DNA from: an uncultured Granulosicoccaceae bacterium
GTDB lineage: Bacteria; Pseudomonadota; Gammaproteobacteria; Granulosicoccales; Granulosicoccaceae
NCBI GenBank assembly: GCA_938020525.1
Contig: CALIHW010000005.1
Span: 1-64,000 of the forward strand
Length of the DNA: 64,000 bases
Direction: 5' to 3'
Every line of letters begins with the position of its first letter. The stretch's first letter is position 1. Of the stretch, positions 17,124-26,661 are shown piece by piece. A program made the position numbers and the translations under genes. The notes below the pieces were generated by a model. It was not told where the DNA came from, ran no database searches, and worked only from the letters and a program-made list of their open reading frames with translations.

Positions 17124-17968
17124 CTGTAGCGATTAAATCAGAGACGTCTCTGAGCCCTACCGCTCGTACTTTGCAGGTATTGGAGTACATCATGGCGGCA
17201 GGGCCGGGGCCTATTAAGCAGATAGATATTGCTCGTGATTGCGGCTTGTCTCCCTCCACGCTTAATCGCATTATCAAGACGCTTTCAGATTGGGGTTACC
17301 TTTTCCGTACCAGTGAGAAGTACTGTGTGCGTAACTTCCGTATGGAGCGCAATGTTCCGATGTCGGAAACTTATCTTGCCAAGCTCGACGACACAATGCG
17401 TGCATTGTCTGAGCAACTTGGTACCTCCGCCGAGGTAGTGGTTGTCGCTGGGCATGAACTGCTTTGGCACTCCAAAACAGAGCACCCAGACCCTGAGGTT
17501 CTGATTCGTGCAAACGTCGGTTTTAGGCGATCATTGTATGAACTGGATTCACTGTCGCAGCTCTATCTCAGTCGGCTTGACTGGGAAGATCTCGAATCAC
17601 GTTTTTATACTGATGGATTCTTTGCCACCGTACGTGATGCTGATGAGCAAACGCGCAGGCTGAGTGCAGGTGCAGTTAAAAAGCAACTGGCATTGGTTCA
17701 GCAACAGACATTCGCCGCTGATCTCGCAGGCAATCATATGGGTATCCGTCGATTTGCTACGGTGGTTGAAGACCCTGATGGCAAGTTTCTGCACTTACTG
17801 ACACTGGCGGAGCCGGTTGGCGATTTAAAAAACGAAAAAGCCCACGTAAAGCGCTATCGCGATGCGCTGCTCGAAGCACGTGACGGCTTAACCGAACTTG
17901 TTTACACCGAAAACCCCGCGTACAGACCGCGGCCGAAACATCATGTTATGCCACAACGAGGCGGTTAG
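17117..17968 (+). CDS. IclR-family transcriptional regulator
   Basis: A 283-residue regulator with an N-terminal winged helix (about residues 13-70; KQIDIARDCGLSPSTLNRI as recognition segment) and a C-terminal IclR effector domain about 90-260. The effector domain is more divergent than usual. It lies 38 bases upstream of the sugar SBP gene of ABC system 2, on the same strand, which makes that operon the obvious target. The start codon is inside a perfect paired palindrome, suggesting autorepression; the message would be nearly leaderless or weakly translated. Confidence 0.85.
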   Translation: MESVAIKSETSLSPTARTLQVLEYIMAAGPGPIKQIDIARDCGLSPSTLNRIIKTLSDWGYLFRTSEKYCVRNFRMERNVPMSETYLAKLDDTMRALSEQLGTSAEVVVVAGHELLWHSKTEHPDPEVLIRANVGFRRSLYELDSLSQLYLSRLDWEDLESRFYTDGFFATVRDADEQTRRLSAGAVKKQLALVQQQTFAADLAGNHMGIRRFATVVEDPDGKFLHLLTLAEPVGDLKNEKAHVKRYRDALLEARDGLTELVYTENPAYRPRPKHHVMPQRGG

Positions 17969-18006
17969 CCTCACTTAACATTTCTACCTGGAGGAAGGAT
18001 ATTCAA

Positions 18007-19281
18007 ATGAAAAGATTACTCACGACGCTATTGTCTGCATCACTGTTTGCGGGTGTAGCAGCCACTACAACTGTACATGCACAAGACGAAATCAATGTCG
18101 TCATGTTTGGCATGCCTTACACCAAAGGCCTTCAAGCCATCGCCGGTGATTTTGAAAAAGAAACCGGTATCAAGGCCAATATTGATGTTATAGGTCAGGA
18201 TGTTTTTGAAAACCGTATAACCCTTTCATTCACTGGTAAAAGCGGTGATATCGATGTAGTGCATACACCGGTTATTCAGGTGCAGCGCTGGGTTGCTGCA
18301 GACTGGTTAAAGCCGATCACCGCCGAAGTAGATGGTATGGCTGTGAAGTCAGACATCATGGCAGGACCGCTGGATGCCTATAAGATCAATGGCGAACAAT
18401 GGGCGGTACCTTATATGGCAGCGACAGGTCTGATGACTTATCGCAAAGATATCCTCGAAGCTGCCGGGGTTGAAGTGCCACAAACGTGGGAAGACATGCT
18501 TGCAGTTGCCGCGAAAGTTCACTCCGACGAGACTGCTGCAATTGCCATGCGTGCGGTGCCGGGGCAGGGTTTTAATATGTTTATCTTCCCAATGGTGATG
18601 CGTGCCTACGGTGGTAAATTCTTTGAAGACTACACCGCAGGTGATCTGACACCGGCTATCAACTCACCAGAAACGCTCGAAGCGTTGAATGTCTATATGA
18701 AGCTGCTTAACGAGTACGGACCACAAGGCGCTGGCAACTTTAACTTTGCGGAAGTTCAGGCTGCAGCGCAAAATGGCCAGATTACTTTTGCAGTCGAGGG
18801 TACAGGAATAGCAGCTTCATTAGTTGACCCTGAGAAAAGTAAGTTTGCTGATAAGACCGGAATTACGTTGCCACCTGGTGGGCCGGCTGGACGATCTCCG
18901 GCGATTGCAGTGCATGGGCTGGGTATTCCCGCATCGGCAAAGAATCCAGAGCTATCTACAAAGTTTATTGAATGGGCCGTAAGTGCCGAGACGATGACCA
19001 AGATTGCGCTGGCACAGCCGTTCTCTAACTTTACTACCCAGTCAGTTGCCCAGAACGAAGAGGTGATCGCCAAGTACTCAAAGGTACATCCTGATTTTCT
19101 GGCGGTACAGGCTGAAGCACTGAATCTGGCGGTCGGTCATTACCGTCCGTTGCTGCCGGAATGGCCAGCGCTCGGGCAGGCGATTGGTGAAAACATCAAC
19201 GGCGCACTCAACGGTTTGATGTCACCGGAAGAAGCACTGGAAGCCGCAGAGCAGGAGATGCGAGACATTCTCGGGCTCTAG
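18007..19281 (+). CDS. ABC transporter sugar-binding protein (family 1)
   Basis: A 424-residue periplasmic binding protein with a signal peptide (cleavage after VHA) and a strong ribosome-binding site, GGAGGAAGG. The fold is the MalE/family-1 type: GLQAIAGDFEKETGIKA, the aromatic-rich cleft region WAVPYMAATGLMTYRKDIL (split), and the C-terminal EEALEAAEQEMRDIL helix. It serves the MalFG-like permeases downstream. Its operon includes a sulfatase and FGE, so the likely cargo is a sulfated sugar or related polyol. Ligand unproven. Confidence 0.92.
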   Translation: MKRLLTTLLSASLFAGVAATTTVHAQDEINVVMFGMPYTKGLQAIAGDFEKETGIKANIDVIGQDVFENRITLSFTGKSGDIDVVHTPVIQVQRWVAADWLKPITAEVDGMAVKSDIMAGPLDAYKINGEQWAVPYMAATGLMTYRKDILEAAGVEVPQTWEDMLAVAAKVHSDETAAIAMRAVPGQGFNMFIFPMVMRAYGGKFFEDYTAGDLTPAINSPETLEALNVYMKLLNEYGPQGAGNFNFAEVQAAAQNGQITFAVEGTGIAASLVDPEKSKFADKTGITLPPGGPAGRSPAIAVHGLGIPASAKNPELSTKFIEWAVSAETMTKIALAQPFSNFTTQSVAQNEEVIAKYSKVHPDFLAVQAEALNLAVGHYRPLLPEWPALGQAIGENINGALNGLMSPEEALEAAEQEMRDILGL

Positions 19282-19303
19282 ATCAACGCACGTAGTTACT
19301 TAC

Positions 19304-19337
19304 AAAGCGCCCGGTCATGTAATCTGCCGGGCGCTTT
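19304..19337 (+). terminator. Stem-loop between sugar SBP and permease genes
   Basis: Perfect 11-bp repeat AAAGCGCCCGG / CCGGGCGCTTT with a 12-base loop, 22 bases after the SBP stop; only the TTT within the right arm serves as a U-tract. It probably sets SBP excess over the permeases. Confidence 0.7.
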
Positions 19338-19371
19338 CATTGGCATCTGTCCAATAGAAGCTTTCACATAA

Positions 19372-20262
19372 ATGACATCAAAATCACAACCTCGTGCAAC
19401 CGCGGAGCTTGAGCGCGGTTATCGAAACATGTTGCTTCCAGCAGTTTTTGCAGTGGGGATATTCGCCATTGTGCCACTCGCTGGAATGCTGGCGCTTTCA
19501 TTTAGTGACTATCACTTAATACGCGGTACCAATTGGGATTTCGGCTTTAAGAATTTTGTCCGTCTGGCATCAGACAAGCGTTTAATGGGGTCTGTCTATG
19601 CGATGTCTGTTTTGTCTTTCTTTGGGGTGTTAACACAGGTTCTCATTGGTGCTGCGATTGCTGTGGGTTTGAGTAAAATTGTTGGTAAGTGGCGCCTGGG
19701 GCGGGTGCTCTTTCTGTTGCCTTATGCGGTGCCTCATGTAGCAGTGGCGCTTATCTGGTTGTCATTGTTTACCCCGACCCTTTCACCGGTAAATGCGTTT
19801 TTCGATTTATTCGGTATAACGGTGCCATCTTTTCTGACCACACAAAACGGTGCATTGTTAGCCATTGTTATGGCAGATACCTGGACCAACTTTCCGTTCA
19901 CCATGCTAATTATTCTTGCGGCTTTGCAGGGTATATCACCAGATCTTGAAGAGGCGGCGGCATTGGATGGTGCTACCCGTGTGCAGTCTTTTTTCTACGT
20001 GACTTTGCCACTATTGATACCCGCATTTTTAATGGTGACGCTGTTTCGGTTTATTGATTCGCTAAAGCACTTCCCAATGATCTTCGTCATGACCAAAGGT
20101 GGGCCGGGCAGATCAACGCAGGCGACTAACTATTACGCCTATATACAAACGTTTCAGAATTCCAATGTCGCCTACGGTGCCGCCATCGCGGTGACACTGT
20201 TTATTGTGGCGGCTTTTATCAGTTTCTATGTGGCCAGGCTTAATCAGCGGATAACATCGTGA
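19372..20262 (+). CDS. ABC sugar permease, MalF/UgpA-like
   Basis: A 296-residue permease with six membrane helices and the EAA loop (LEEAAALDGATRVQSFFYVTLP, in two parts) characteristic of carbohydrate uptake family 1. It pairs with the 20259 permease; the two genes overlap by four bases (GTGA), which usually means coupled translation and equal amounts. Confidence 0.94.
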   Translation: MTSKSQPRATAELERGYRNMLLPAVFAVGIFAIVPLAGMLALSFSDYHLIRGTNWDFGFKNFVRLASDKRLMGSVYAMSVLSFFGVLTQVLIGAAIAVGLSKIVGKWRLGRVLFLLPYAVPHVAVALIWLSLFTPTLSPVNAFFDLFGITVPSFLTTQNGALLAIVMADTWTNFPFTMLIILAALQGISPDLEEAAALDGATRVQSFFYVTLPLLIPAFLMVTLFRFIDSLKHFPMIFVMTKGGPGRSTQATNYYAYIQTFQNSNVAYGAAIAVTLFIVAAFISFYVARLNQRITS

Positions 20263-21089
20263 TTGATAACACGTCTTCATTTCGGGTTAAAAAAGCATTT
20301 GGTGTCACCATGATGCTTGTGCTGCTGTTTTTTGCAGCACTGCCAACCGTCTGGGTGTTGATCATGTCATTCAGGGAGCAGGCGGCAATCTTTGAGCCGA
20401 TCTGGGAAAGCCCGTTGGCTGTGACGCTAGACAACTACAGGGGTATTGCACGCTCCGATTTCCCTAAAGCATTGTTAAACAGTTTTATCTGTGCTGGCAG
20501 CTCAACATTACTTGCAATGATAGTCGGAGTGCCTGCGGGTTTTGCACTCGCCAAGTCACGTCTGTCTGGGAAGTTCTATGCGTCCTGGCTATTGTTGTTG
20601 TTACGCATGGCACCACCGGTCGGGTTTGTGATACCGCTGTTCCTACTCTATGTGAATGCAGGTTTAATCGATACTTACTTCGGCTTGATTGTCGCGTATA
20701 TGACGCTGACACTGCCGTTGATTGTCTGGTCTATGTGGAATTCATTTGCGCAGGTCCCGGATGAATTGATCGAGGCTGCGATTATGGACGGTGCGACTCT
20801 TGGCAAAGCGTTTATGCAGGTTGCACTTCCCGCAGCAAGACCCGGTGCAGTAGCGGCTGCCATACTGGGTTTTCTCATCGTCTGGAATGACTTCTTCTAT
20901 GCGCTGATTATCACTCGATCATCAACGGTTACTGCACCTGTAGCGGTAATGAATTTTATTTCCTACGATAGTGTTGACTGGGGTTCAATTGCTGTTGCGA
21001 GTATTGCACTTACATTGCCTATATTGCCGCTTATGGTAATCGCGAATCGCTATATTGTTCAGTCCTTATCGGGCGCGGTTAAAGGATAA
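20259..21089 (+). CDS. ABC sugar permease, MalG/UgpE-like
   Basis: A 276-residue permease starting at GTG 20259 inside the stop region of its partner. Six helices; the coupling loop reads ELIEAAIMDGATLGKAFMQV. The terminal segment ends IVQSLSGAVKG, as in MalG-type subunits. The sulfatase gene begins 3 bases after its stop. Confidence 0.94.
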   Translation: MIDNTSSFRVKKAFGVTMMLVLLFFAALPTVWVLIMSFREQAAIFEPIWESPLAVTLDNYRGIARSDFPKALLNSFICAGSSTLLAMIVGVPAGFALAKSRLSGKFYASWLLLLLRMAPPVGFVIPLFLLYVNAGLIDTYFGLIVAYMTLTLPLIVWSMWNSFAQVPDELIEAAIMDGATLGKAFMQVALPAARPGAVAAAILGFLIVWNDFFYALIITRSSTVTAPVAVMNFISYDSVDWGSIAVASIALTLPILPLMVIANRYIVQSLSGAVKG

Positions 21090-21092
21090 AGA

Positions 21093-22586
21093 ATGTCAGA
21101 TCGACCGAATATTGTTTTTATACTCACCGATCAGCAGCGCTATGACACTATCGCTGCGATGGGCTTTGATCACATGATCACTCCCAATCTTGATCGGCTG
21201 GCGCGTCAGGGTACCGCTTTTGAAAACATGTATATCACAGCGCCTTCCTGTGCGCCGTCTCGTGCTTCGTTGTTTAGTGGTGTCTATCCACATACCAATG
21301 GTGTATTCCGCAACGATGAGCCATGGAACTACTGCTGGGTAAAAGACCTTGCGGAGGGTGGTTATCGAACTGTTAATGTTGGCAAAATGCACACCATGCC
21401 GGTAGAAGGGCCGTTTGGTTTTCATGAGCGGCACGTCGTAGAAAACAAGGATCGTGATCATCCCAATCTGCCGTTCTATCTTGATAACTGGGATAAAGCC
21501 TATTTTTTACGTGGTCTGCGTAAGCCATCACGCGTATCTCAACGTGAGCGTGATGATTACGATGAACTACTTGGTGCATGGGTGTGGGAGCACGATGAGA
21601 TTATGCACCCCGATGTTTTTGTCGGTCAGATGGCGTGTTGGTGGATAGACCGTTATCCGGGTGATGATCCTTTCTTTCTGCAAGTCGGTTTACCGGGGCC
21701 ACACCCGCCTTACGATCCAACAAAAGAATACCTTGAGATGTATGCGGGCCGTGAAATGCCGGCGCCTATACCGCCAGACCCTGAATCTCAACCTGAAGCC
21801 ATGCAGGAGTTACGTAAGTTTCACCTTGGTGAAGATGCTGATGGTGTTGTTCATCTTGCCGACCCTACGCCTGAACAGTCACAGCGGCAGAGAGCGCATT
21901 ACTACGCCAACGTGACCATGATCGATAAGCAGGTTGGCGATATTCTGGACACGCTTGAGAAGCGCGGCGCACTGGATAACACAATAATCATCTTCACCTC
22001 AGACCATGGTGATTGCCTTGGTGATCACGGCCATTCACAAAAGTGGAATATGTATGAACCCACCGTTCATGTACCAGCGTTGATTTCGTGGCCCGGGCGT
22101 ATACCTGAAGGGCAGCGGGTGAGTGATCTGGTAGCGTTGTTTGACCTTGGGCCGACAATACTTGAATACGCCGGTGTTGAACCGCCAGCGTGGATGGAGG
22201 CAACTTCACTGCAACCCTATCTAGGGGGTACACGGCAGGCAGAGCGGCAACGGGTGTATGCAGAGCACTCTAATGATGCGCTGCTTACCGGTACGCGCTT
22301 CATGACAATGATTCGTGATGGTGCAATAAAACTGGTGCATTTTGTCGATTCTGAAAATGGTCAGTTGTTTGATCTTGATAATGATCCGGATGAGCGAGTT
22401 AACTTATGGCACGACCCGTCCTATGCTGAAAAACGTGCGTATCTGATCAATGAAATTCTTAACTGGCGACTGGAGAGCAGCCTGCATACACAGGGATTTA
22501 CAGAAGCCTGTATGCGTGGTGAGCAGGCAATGATGTCGCCACCGTGCATACCTGCACGAGGCCAGCATCGTGAAGGAAGCAGATAA
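21093..22586 (+). CDS. Cytoplasmic Cys-type sulfatase within ABC operon
   Basis: A 497-residue type I sulfatase with the full residue set: Asp13/Gln14 (LTDQQRYD), Cys53 of [11 protein letters not shown], Lys98/His100 (GKMHT), DH of [12 protein letters not shown], and Lys in QKWNMYE. No signal peptide. The gene is embedded between permease and ATPase genes of a sugar ABC transporter, with gaps of 3 and 2 bases. This is strong evidence that its substrate is what the transporter imports. Needs FGE maturation, supplied by the gene at 24292. Confidence 0.94.
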   Translation: MSDRPNIVFILTDQQRYDTIAAMGFDHMITPNLDRLARQGTAFENMYITAPSCAPSRASLFSGVYPHTNGVFRNDEPWNYCWVKDLAEGGYRTVNVGKMHTMPVEGPFGFHERHVVENKDRDHPNLPFYLDNWDKAYFLRGLRKPSRVSQRERDDYDELLGAWVWEHDEIMHPDVFVGQMACWWIDRYPGDDPFFLQVGLPGPHPPYDPTKEYLEMYAGREMPAPIPPDPESQPEAMQELRKFHLGEDADGVVHLADPTPEQSQRQRAHYYANVTMIDKQVGDILDTLEKRGALDNTIIIFTSDHGDCLGDHGHSQKWNMYEPTVHVPALISWPGRIPEGQRVSDLVALFDLGPTILEYAGVEPPAWMEATSLQPYLGGTRQAERQRVYAEHSNDALLTGTRFMTMIRDGAIKLVHFVDSENGQLFDLDNDPDERVNLWHDPSYAEKRAYLINEILNWRLESSLHTQGFTEACMRGEQAMMSPPCIPARGQHREGSR

Positions 22587-22588
22587 CA

Positions 22589-23590
22589 ATGGCGAGGATT
22601 GAGCTTAAAAATGTTGAGAAGGCATTCGGTAAAGTAGAAGTTATCAAACCGTTGAATCTTGATATAGAAGACGGTGAGTTTGTGGTTTTTGTCGGCCCCT
22701 CAGGATGTGGCAAATCGACACTGCTCAGACTAATTGCCGGGCTCGAAGATACGACCGCAGGTACCATTGAAATAGATGGCAAAGACTCAACCAGCATGCC
22801 TCCGGGTAAGCGTGGTCTTGCCATGGTGTTTCAAAGCTATGCGTTGTACCCACATATGACCGTACGAAAAAACATTGCTTTTCCTATGCGAATGGCGAAG
22901 ATCCCTCGTGCCGAACAGAAACGGCGAATAGAATCTGCAGCGGAAGTACTCAACTTGACGGACTATCTTGATAGAAGACCTGGCCAACTCTCTGGCGGGC
23001 AGCGTCAACGAGTCGCAATTGGTCGTGCGATTGTACGTGAGCCGTCAGCTTTCCTGTTTGATGAGCCGCTTTCAAACCTTGATGCTGCCTTACGAGTCGG
23101 GATGCGCATGGAGATCACTGAACTACACAAGCGGCTTGAAACAACAATGATCTATGTCACGCATGATCAGGTTGAAGCAATGACAATGGCAGACAAAATT
23201 GTGGTTCTGCATGATGGTGTTATTGAGCAGACAGGTAGTCCGCTGGAGCTTTACAACAGGCCGGTGAATCTTTTTGTGGCAGAGTTTATTGGTTCACCGA
23301 AGATGAATATTATCAATGGTGAGCAAGCATCGGGAATTGATGCGTATAAAATTGGAATCAGGCCCGAGCATATCAGTATCTCAACTCAGAGCGGACTGTG
23401 GAAGGCAACGGTTGGTGTCGCAGAACATCTGGGTAGCGATACTTTCTTTCACGCTAAAGTAGAGGGAATGTCTGATCCAATAACCGTACGTACAGACGGT
23501 AATATGCAGGTTGACCGTGGTAGTACTATTTATCTTTCACCGGATGAACAGAAAGTTCACCGTTTTGACTCTCAGGGTATACGCATTTGA
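22589..23590 (+). CDS. ABC transporter ATPase, UgpC/MsmK-like
   Basis: A 333-residue ATPase: Walker [10 protein letters not shown], signature LSGGQRQR, Walker [12 protein letters not shown], switch [10 protein letters not shown], and a C-terminal TOBE/MOP domain (about 235-333) with [11 protein letters not shown]. That tail is typical of sugar importers and is often a docking site for regulation. It completes ABC system 2 with the 18007, 19372 and 20259 products. Confidence 0.95.
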   Translation: MARIELKNVEKAFGKVEVIKPLNLDIEDGEFVVFVGPSGCGKSTLLRLIAGLEDTTAGTIEIDGKDSTSMPPGKRGLAMVFQSYALYPHMTVRKNIAFPMRMAKIPRAEQKRRIESAAEVLNLTDYLDRRPGQLSGGQRQRVAIGRAIVREPSAFLFDEPLSNLDAALRVGMRMEITELHKRLETTMIYVTHDQVEAMTMADKIVVLHDGVIEQTGSPLELYNRPVNLFVAEFIGSPKMNIINGEQASGIDAYKIGIRPEHISISTQSGLWKATVGVAEHLGSDTFFHAKVEGMSDPITVRTDGNMQVDRGSTIYLSPDEQKVHRFDSQGIRI

Positions 23591-23602
23591 TTAATATTTA
23601 AC

Positions 23603-24295
23603 ATGTCGCGGATTCAAGAGGTATGGGAACTGTTGGACTTTGAAATTGTGGTCGAGGAAGTAGAGTCAGGGGTGCTTCGATACCAGCTCTATGTGTTGAA
23701 TCAACCTGTTACTTTCAGGCAGTTTATCAACGCCCTTGCCAGTGATAAGGCCAGTGATAAGGCCAATGATAAGGCTAGCGATAAGGCCAGTGATACTGAG
23801 CTTCGACAGAAGTTTAATTCTTTACTTACTGAAGCGCCGTTTGAAGCGTATCGCATTGAGACACCCGCGTTATCGTTGTTGTCTCTTGATGATCCGTTCG
23901 AGTTTGTACTAATTAATGCACCGGCGTTGGTGACACGTACGGCAGATGCGTTGACCTTCGCACAGTATTTTAAAGAGCCCGGTGTAGAGGTAGTCGAGTT
24001 TAAGAGCCTCGGTGGCGATGCAATCCTGCTAGCGCCGACACCAGTGGGTGGACATGAATCTTACAATCACCTCGCAGTCTTTGTTCGTAATGCTCCTGAG
24101 TCTCAGGTGCATTCGTTGTGGCAAATGGTGGGGCAGGTGCTGATGCGGGTTGTGTCTGCAGAACCGCGCTGGTTCAACACAGAAGGAAGTGGCGTCGCGT
24201 GGCTGCATGTTCGTATTGACTCTCGACCGAAGTACTACGGTTATCAACCGTACAAAGTTGTGCATGGCGGGTGTGGTCCGGAGGGTTTGAAATGA
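23603..24295 (+). CDS. DUF6940-like protein with internal SDKA repeat
   Basis: A 230-residue soluble protein whose C-terminal half (FKSLGGDAILLAPTP, then HSLWQMVGQVL, then WLHVRIDSRPKYYGYQPYK) matches, from memory, the family catalogued as DUF6940; the family number should be checked. Function unknown. Residues about 46-64 are four copies of (S/N)DKA encoded by a 12-bp tandem repeat, inserted in a surface loop. Its stop overlaps the FGE start (ATGA), so the two are translationally coupled. This suggests a part in sulfatase maturation or in handling the desulfated product. Confidence 0.7.
   Translation: MSRIQEVWELLDFEIVVEEVESGVLRYQLYVLNQPVTFRQFINALASDKASDKANDKASDKASDTELRQKFNSLLTEAPFEAYRIETPALSLLSLDDPFEFVLINAPALVTRTADALTFAQYFKEPGVEVVEFKSLGGDAILLAPTPVGGHESYNHLAVFVRNAPESQVHSLWQMVGQVLMRVVSAEPRWFNTEGSGVAWLHVRIDSRPKYYGYQPYKVVHGGCGPEGLK
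23738..23794 (+). repeat. In-frame 12-bp tandem repeat
   Basis: Four full units and a partial fifth of GCCAGTGATAAG, with the third unit GCCAATGATAAG and the fourth GCTAGCGATAAG. The reading frame is preserved because the unit is 12 bp. Length variation between strains is likely. Confidence 0.9.
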
Positions 24296-25224
24296 CCTGC
24301 TGTCCACCGTCGTCATCATCACCTGCTAAAGAGGCTTTTAAACCAGTGGTGTTCACAGCGTCGGAAGCCGTAGTGCGGCCTGCATCTGTCAGGGTACCTG
24401 GCGGCACGGGTTTGATAGGGACAGACAATCCTTACATCCGGTTTGATGGTGAAGGCCCGTTAAGAAAAGGCCAAGTGAGTGCTTACCGTATGTCTAAAGG
24501 CTCAATAAGCAATGCTGATTTTGCCGCGTTTATAGCGGATACCGGTTACATATCAGAGGCGGAGCACTATGGCTGGTCGTTCGTATTCTGGAGTCAGGTA
24601 CCGGACTATGTCGGTGATACACAGGCAGTACCTGGTGCTACCTGGTGGCGTCGGGTTGATGGTGCATCATGGCGATCTATTACCGGACCTCGTTGTACAT
24701 TAATTGATGATTTACAGGATCATCCGGTGGTACATGTTTCATGGAATGATGCTGTGGCCTATTGCTCCTGGGCAGGGGGCAGGTTGCCGACAGAGCTTGA
24801 GTGGGAGCATGCAGCTCGTGGTGGTCTAACAGACGCACGCTTTCCCTGGGGCGATGCAGAGCCGAATGATGAAGAGAATATTTTATGTAATATCTGGCAA
24901 GGCCGTTTTCCACAAAACAACACGTTGAAAGATGGCTATCAAACCACGGCACCAGCATTGTCGTTCGAGCCGAATGGATATGGCTTGTACAATATGGTTG
25001 GTAATGTGTGGGACTGGACTGCGGACCCGCATCGAGCTCAAGGTACACGCCGTGCATCTGGTTCCAATCATTTACAGGCGGACAATCCCAACAAAGTTGC
25101 AAAGGGTGGTTCTTTCCTGTGCCACAAAAGCTATTGCTACCGATATCGTATTGCAGCGCGAATAGGCAATGCAGCGGACAGCACAACCACTCATATGGGG
25201 TTCAGGGTGGTGTGGGATGACTAA
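24292..25224 (+). CDS. Formylglycine-generating enzyme
   Basis: A 310-residue true FGE. The catalytic copper-binding Cys pair is present as Cys277 and Cys282 in GGSFLCHKSYCYRYR. Other SUMF1 landmarks are PTELEWEHAARGG and NMVGNVWDWTAD. The enzyme oxidises the Cys of CxPxR motifs to formylglycine, so it should activate the sulfatases at 15221 and 21093. The start at ATG 24292 overlaps the previous stop; an upstream in-frame GTG at 24271 is less likely. The N-terminus MTCCPPSSSS is not a signal peptide, so maturation occurs in the cytosol. Confidence 0.95.
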   Translation: MTCCPPSSSSPAKEAFKPVVFTASEAVVRPASVRVPGGTGLIGTDNPYIRFDGEGPLRKGQVSAYRMSKGSISNADFAAFIADTGYISEAEHYGWSFVFWSQVPDYVGDTQAVPGATWWRRVDGASWRSITGPRCTLIDDLQDHPVVHVSWNDAVAYCSWAGGRLPTELEWEHAARGGLTDARFPWGDAEPNDEENILCNIWQGRFPQNNTLKDGYQTTAPALSFEPNGYGLYNMVGNVWDWTADPHRAQGTRRASGSNHLQADNPNKVAKGGSFLCHKSYCYRYRIAARIGNAADSTTTHMGFRVVWDD

Positions 25225-25237
25225 AAGAACGTCTATG

Positions 25238-26068
25238 TTATGTGTTAAGGCTGTAAGCTCGAATAGCATTTAGCCCAAGAATATCTGCTTTGTCAGAATC
25301 GCTTAGCTCGTCGATTAGCTGACTGGTTGCATCGCACCACTGGTCATAGGTACTTGCCAGAGTGCATACTGGCCAATCGCTGCCCCATATCATTCGCTGC
25401 GGTCCGAAGTGTTCCAGTAAGTGATCAACGTAGGGCTTGAGCTGCTTGACAGACCAGTCAGAGCCGGCTTCCGTGACCATTCCAGATAACTTGACATCGG
25501 CATTGCTCATAGATGCAATGTCTGCCATTTGAGTTGCCCATTCATCAAATTGTCCCGCTTCTATTTCAGGTTTTGACGCGTGGTCGATTACCACTTTTAG
25601 ATCAGGGTGGCGTTCAATGAGTTGTTTAAGATTAGCCAGATGTTTCGGCAGGGTGAGTGCGTCGAACACGATAGTCTTACTAATTAACTGTTGATACACA
25701 GGGGAAAATTGTTCTTTAAGCATCCAGTCATTATCTGCAATATCCTGAATCATTGGGCGGATTCCAACAAGCTTTGGCAGGTCAGCTAGCTCGCTTAGAA
25801 TCTCAAGAGTGTCATCAGTTTCAAAATCTACCCAGCCAACCACACCTTTAATAAAATCGTTACGATCAGCGATTGATAACATGTATCTTGTTTCGGCCAC
25901 AGTAGGTGCTGCCTGAACCAGTACGGTGCCGTCAATGCCGTTGGCATTTAATAAGGGAGTGAGGTCATCTGCTGTAAAATCTTTATAGAGCGGCTTCAGA
26001 TCCGGTGTCAGCCAGCCATAGTCACCACGCTGTATCTCCCAGAAATGCTGATGCGCGTCTATCTTCAT
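25238..26068 (-). CDS. Amidohydrolase-family sugar lactonase, L-fuconolactonase-like
   Basis: A 276-residue TIM-barrel hydrolase of the amidohydrolase_2 family. Motif DAHQHFW near residue 4 and the ending HFGPQRMIWGSDWPV are those of L-fucono-1,5-lactonase and L-rhamnono-lactonase. It opens the lactone formed by sugar dehydrogenation. The gene overlaps fucU by four bases, which favours L-fucose as the pathway sugar. It is convergent with the FGE gene, 13 bases apart, tying fucose metabolism physically to the sulfatase cluster. Confidence 0.88.
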   Translation of the reverse strand: MKIDAHQHFWEIQRGDYGWLTPDLKPLYKDFTADDLTPLLNANGIDGTVLVQAAPTVAETRYMLSIADRNDFIKGVVGWVDFETDDTLEILSELADLPKLVGIRPMIQDIADNDWMLKEQFSPVYQQLISKTIVFDALTLPKHLANLKQLIERHPDLKVVIDHASKPEIEAGQFDEWATQMADIASMSNADVKLSGMVTEAGSDWSVKQLKPYVDHLLEHFGPQRMIWGSDWPVCTLASTYDQWCDATSQLIDELSDSDKADILGLNAIRAYSLNT

Positions 26069-26493
26069 TTAATCACGCCTTTTTTGAGAATAATGTTGCC
26101 GTACAATCGTCGTTCACCGGTTTGCACTACAGCAAAAGATTGCTTTGCGCGATCATAGAACGCGAACCGTTCTATTGATTGAATTTCTCTTGGTACATCT
26201 GCGACTTCATTAATGATCAACTGAAAATCTTTTACAGTATCAGGTACTGCTTTTGGATCGTCGACTACTTGCATGCACAATGCCGGGTCTGGCACAAAGG
26301 TGTCGAGCGGCATTACCTCCAGCACGGCTTTTAGAATGACGCTGTTATCTGAGCCGTCTGCACGTACACAATCCGGTCCGAGTGATTCGGCGGGGAAATT
26401 CGAATCAACCAGCGCGATTTCATCTCCATGTCCCATGGCTCTGAGCGCGTAAAGTAATTCTGGTGAAAGAATCGGATTAATGTTTCGTAGCAT
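26065..26493 (-). CDS. fucU: L-fucose mutarotase (RbsD/FucU family)
   Basis: A 142-residue protein of the RbsD/FucU family, which interconverts alpha and beta anomers. N-terminal PILSPELLYALRAMGHGDEI contains the catalytic His, and the C-terminal RFAFYDRAKQSFAVVQTGE is FucU-like. Length is that of FucU rather than of RbsD. Overlap with the lactonase gene shows a shared transcript. Confidence 0.88.
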   Translation of the reverse strand: MLRNINPILSPELLYALRAMGHGDEIALVDSNFPAESLGPDCVRADGSDNSVILKAVLEVMPLDTFVPDPALCMQVVDDPKAVPDTVKDFQLIINEVADVPREIQSIERFAFYDRAKQSFAVVQTGERRLYGNIILKKGVIK

Positions 26494-26661
26494 TTTTTCC
26501 TACCTTGTCTTTAGCTATTCTTGAATTGTCCGGGCCAGGGCCCGGTTAGGTTCAGTTGCGTGAGTGTCGCTGTGTCTGGCAATAATATTCTTTCTGTCTG
26601 ATTTTGCCAGCGTAGTTGACACGATCCACAGACACAAGTAGAGCTTTAGTAGAGCTGATTT

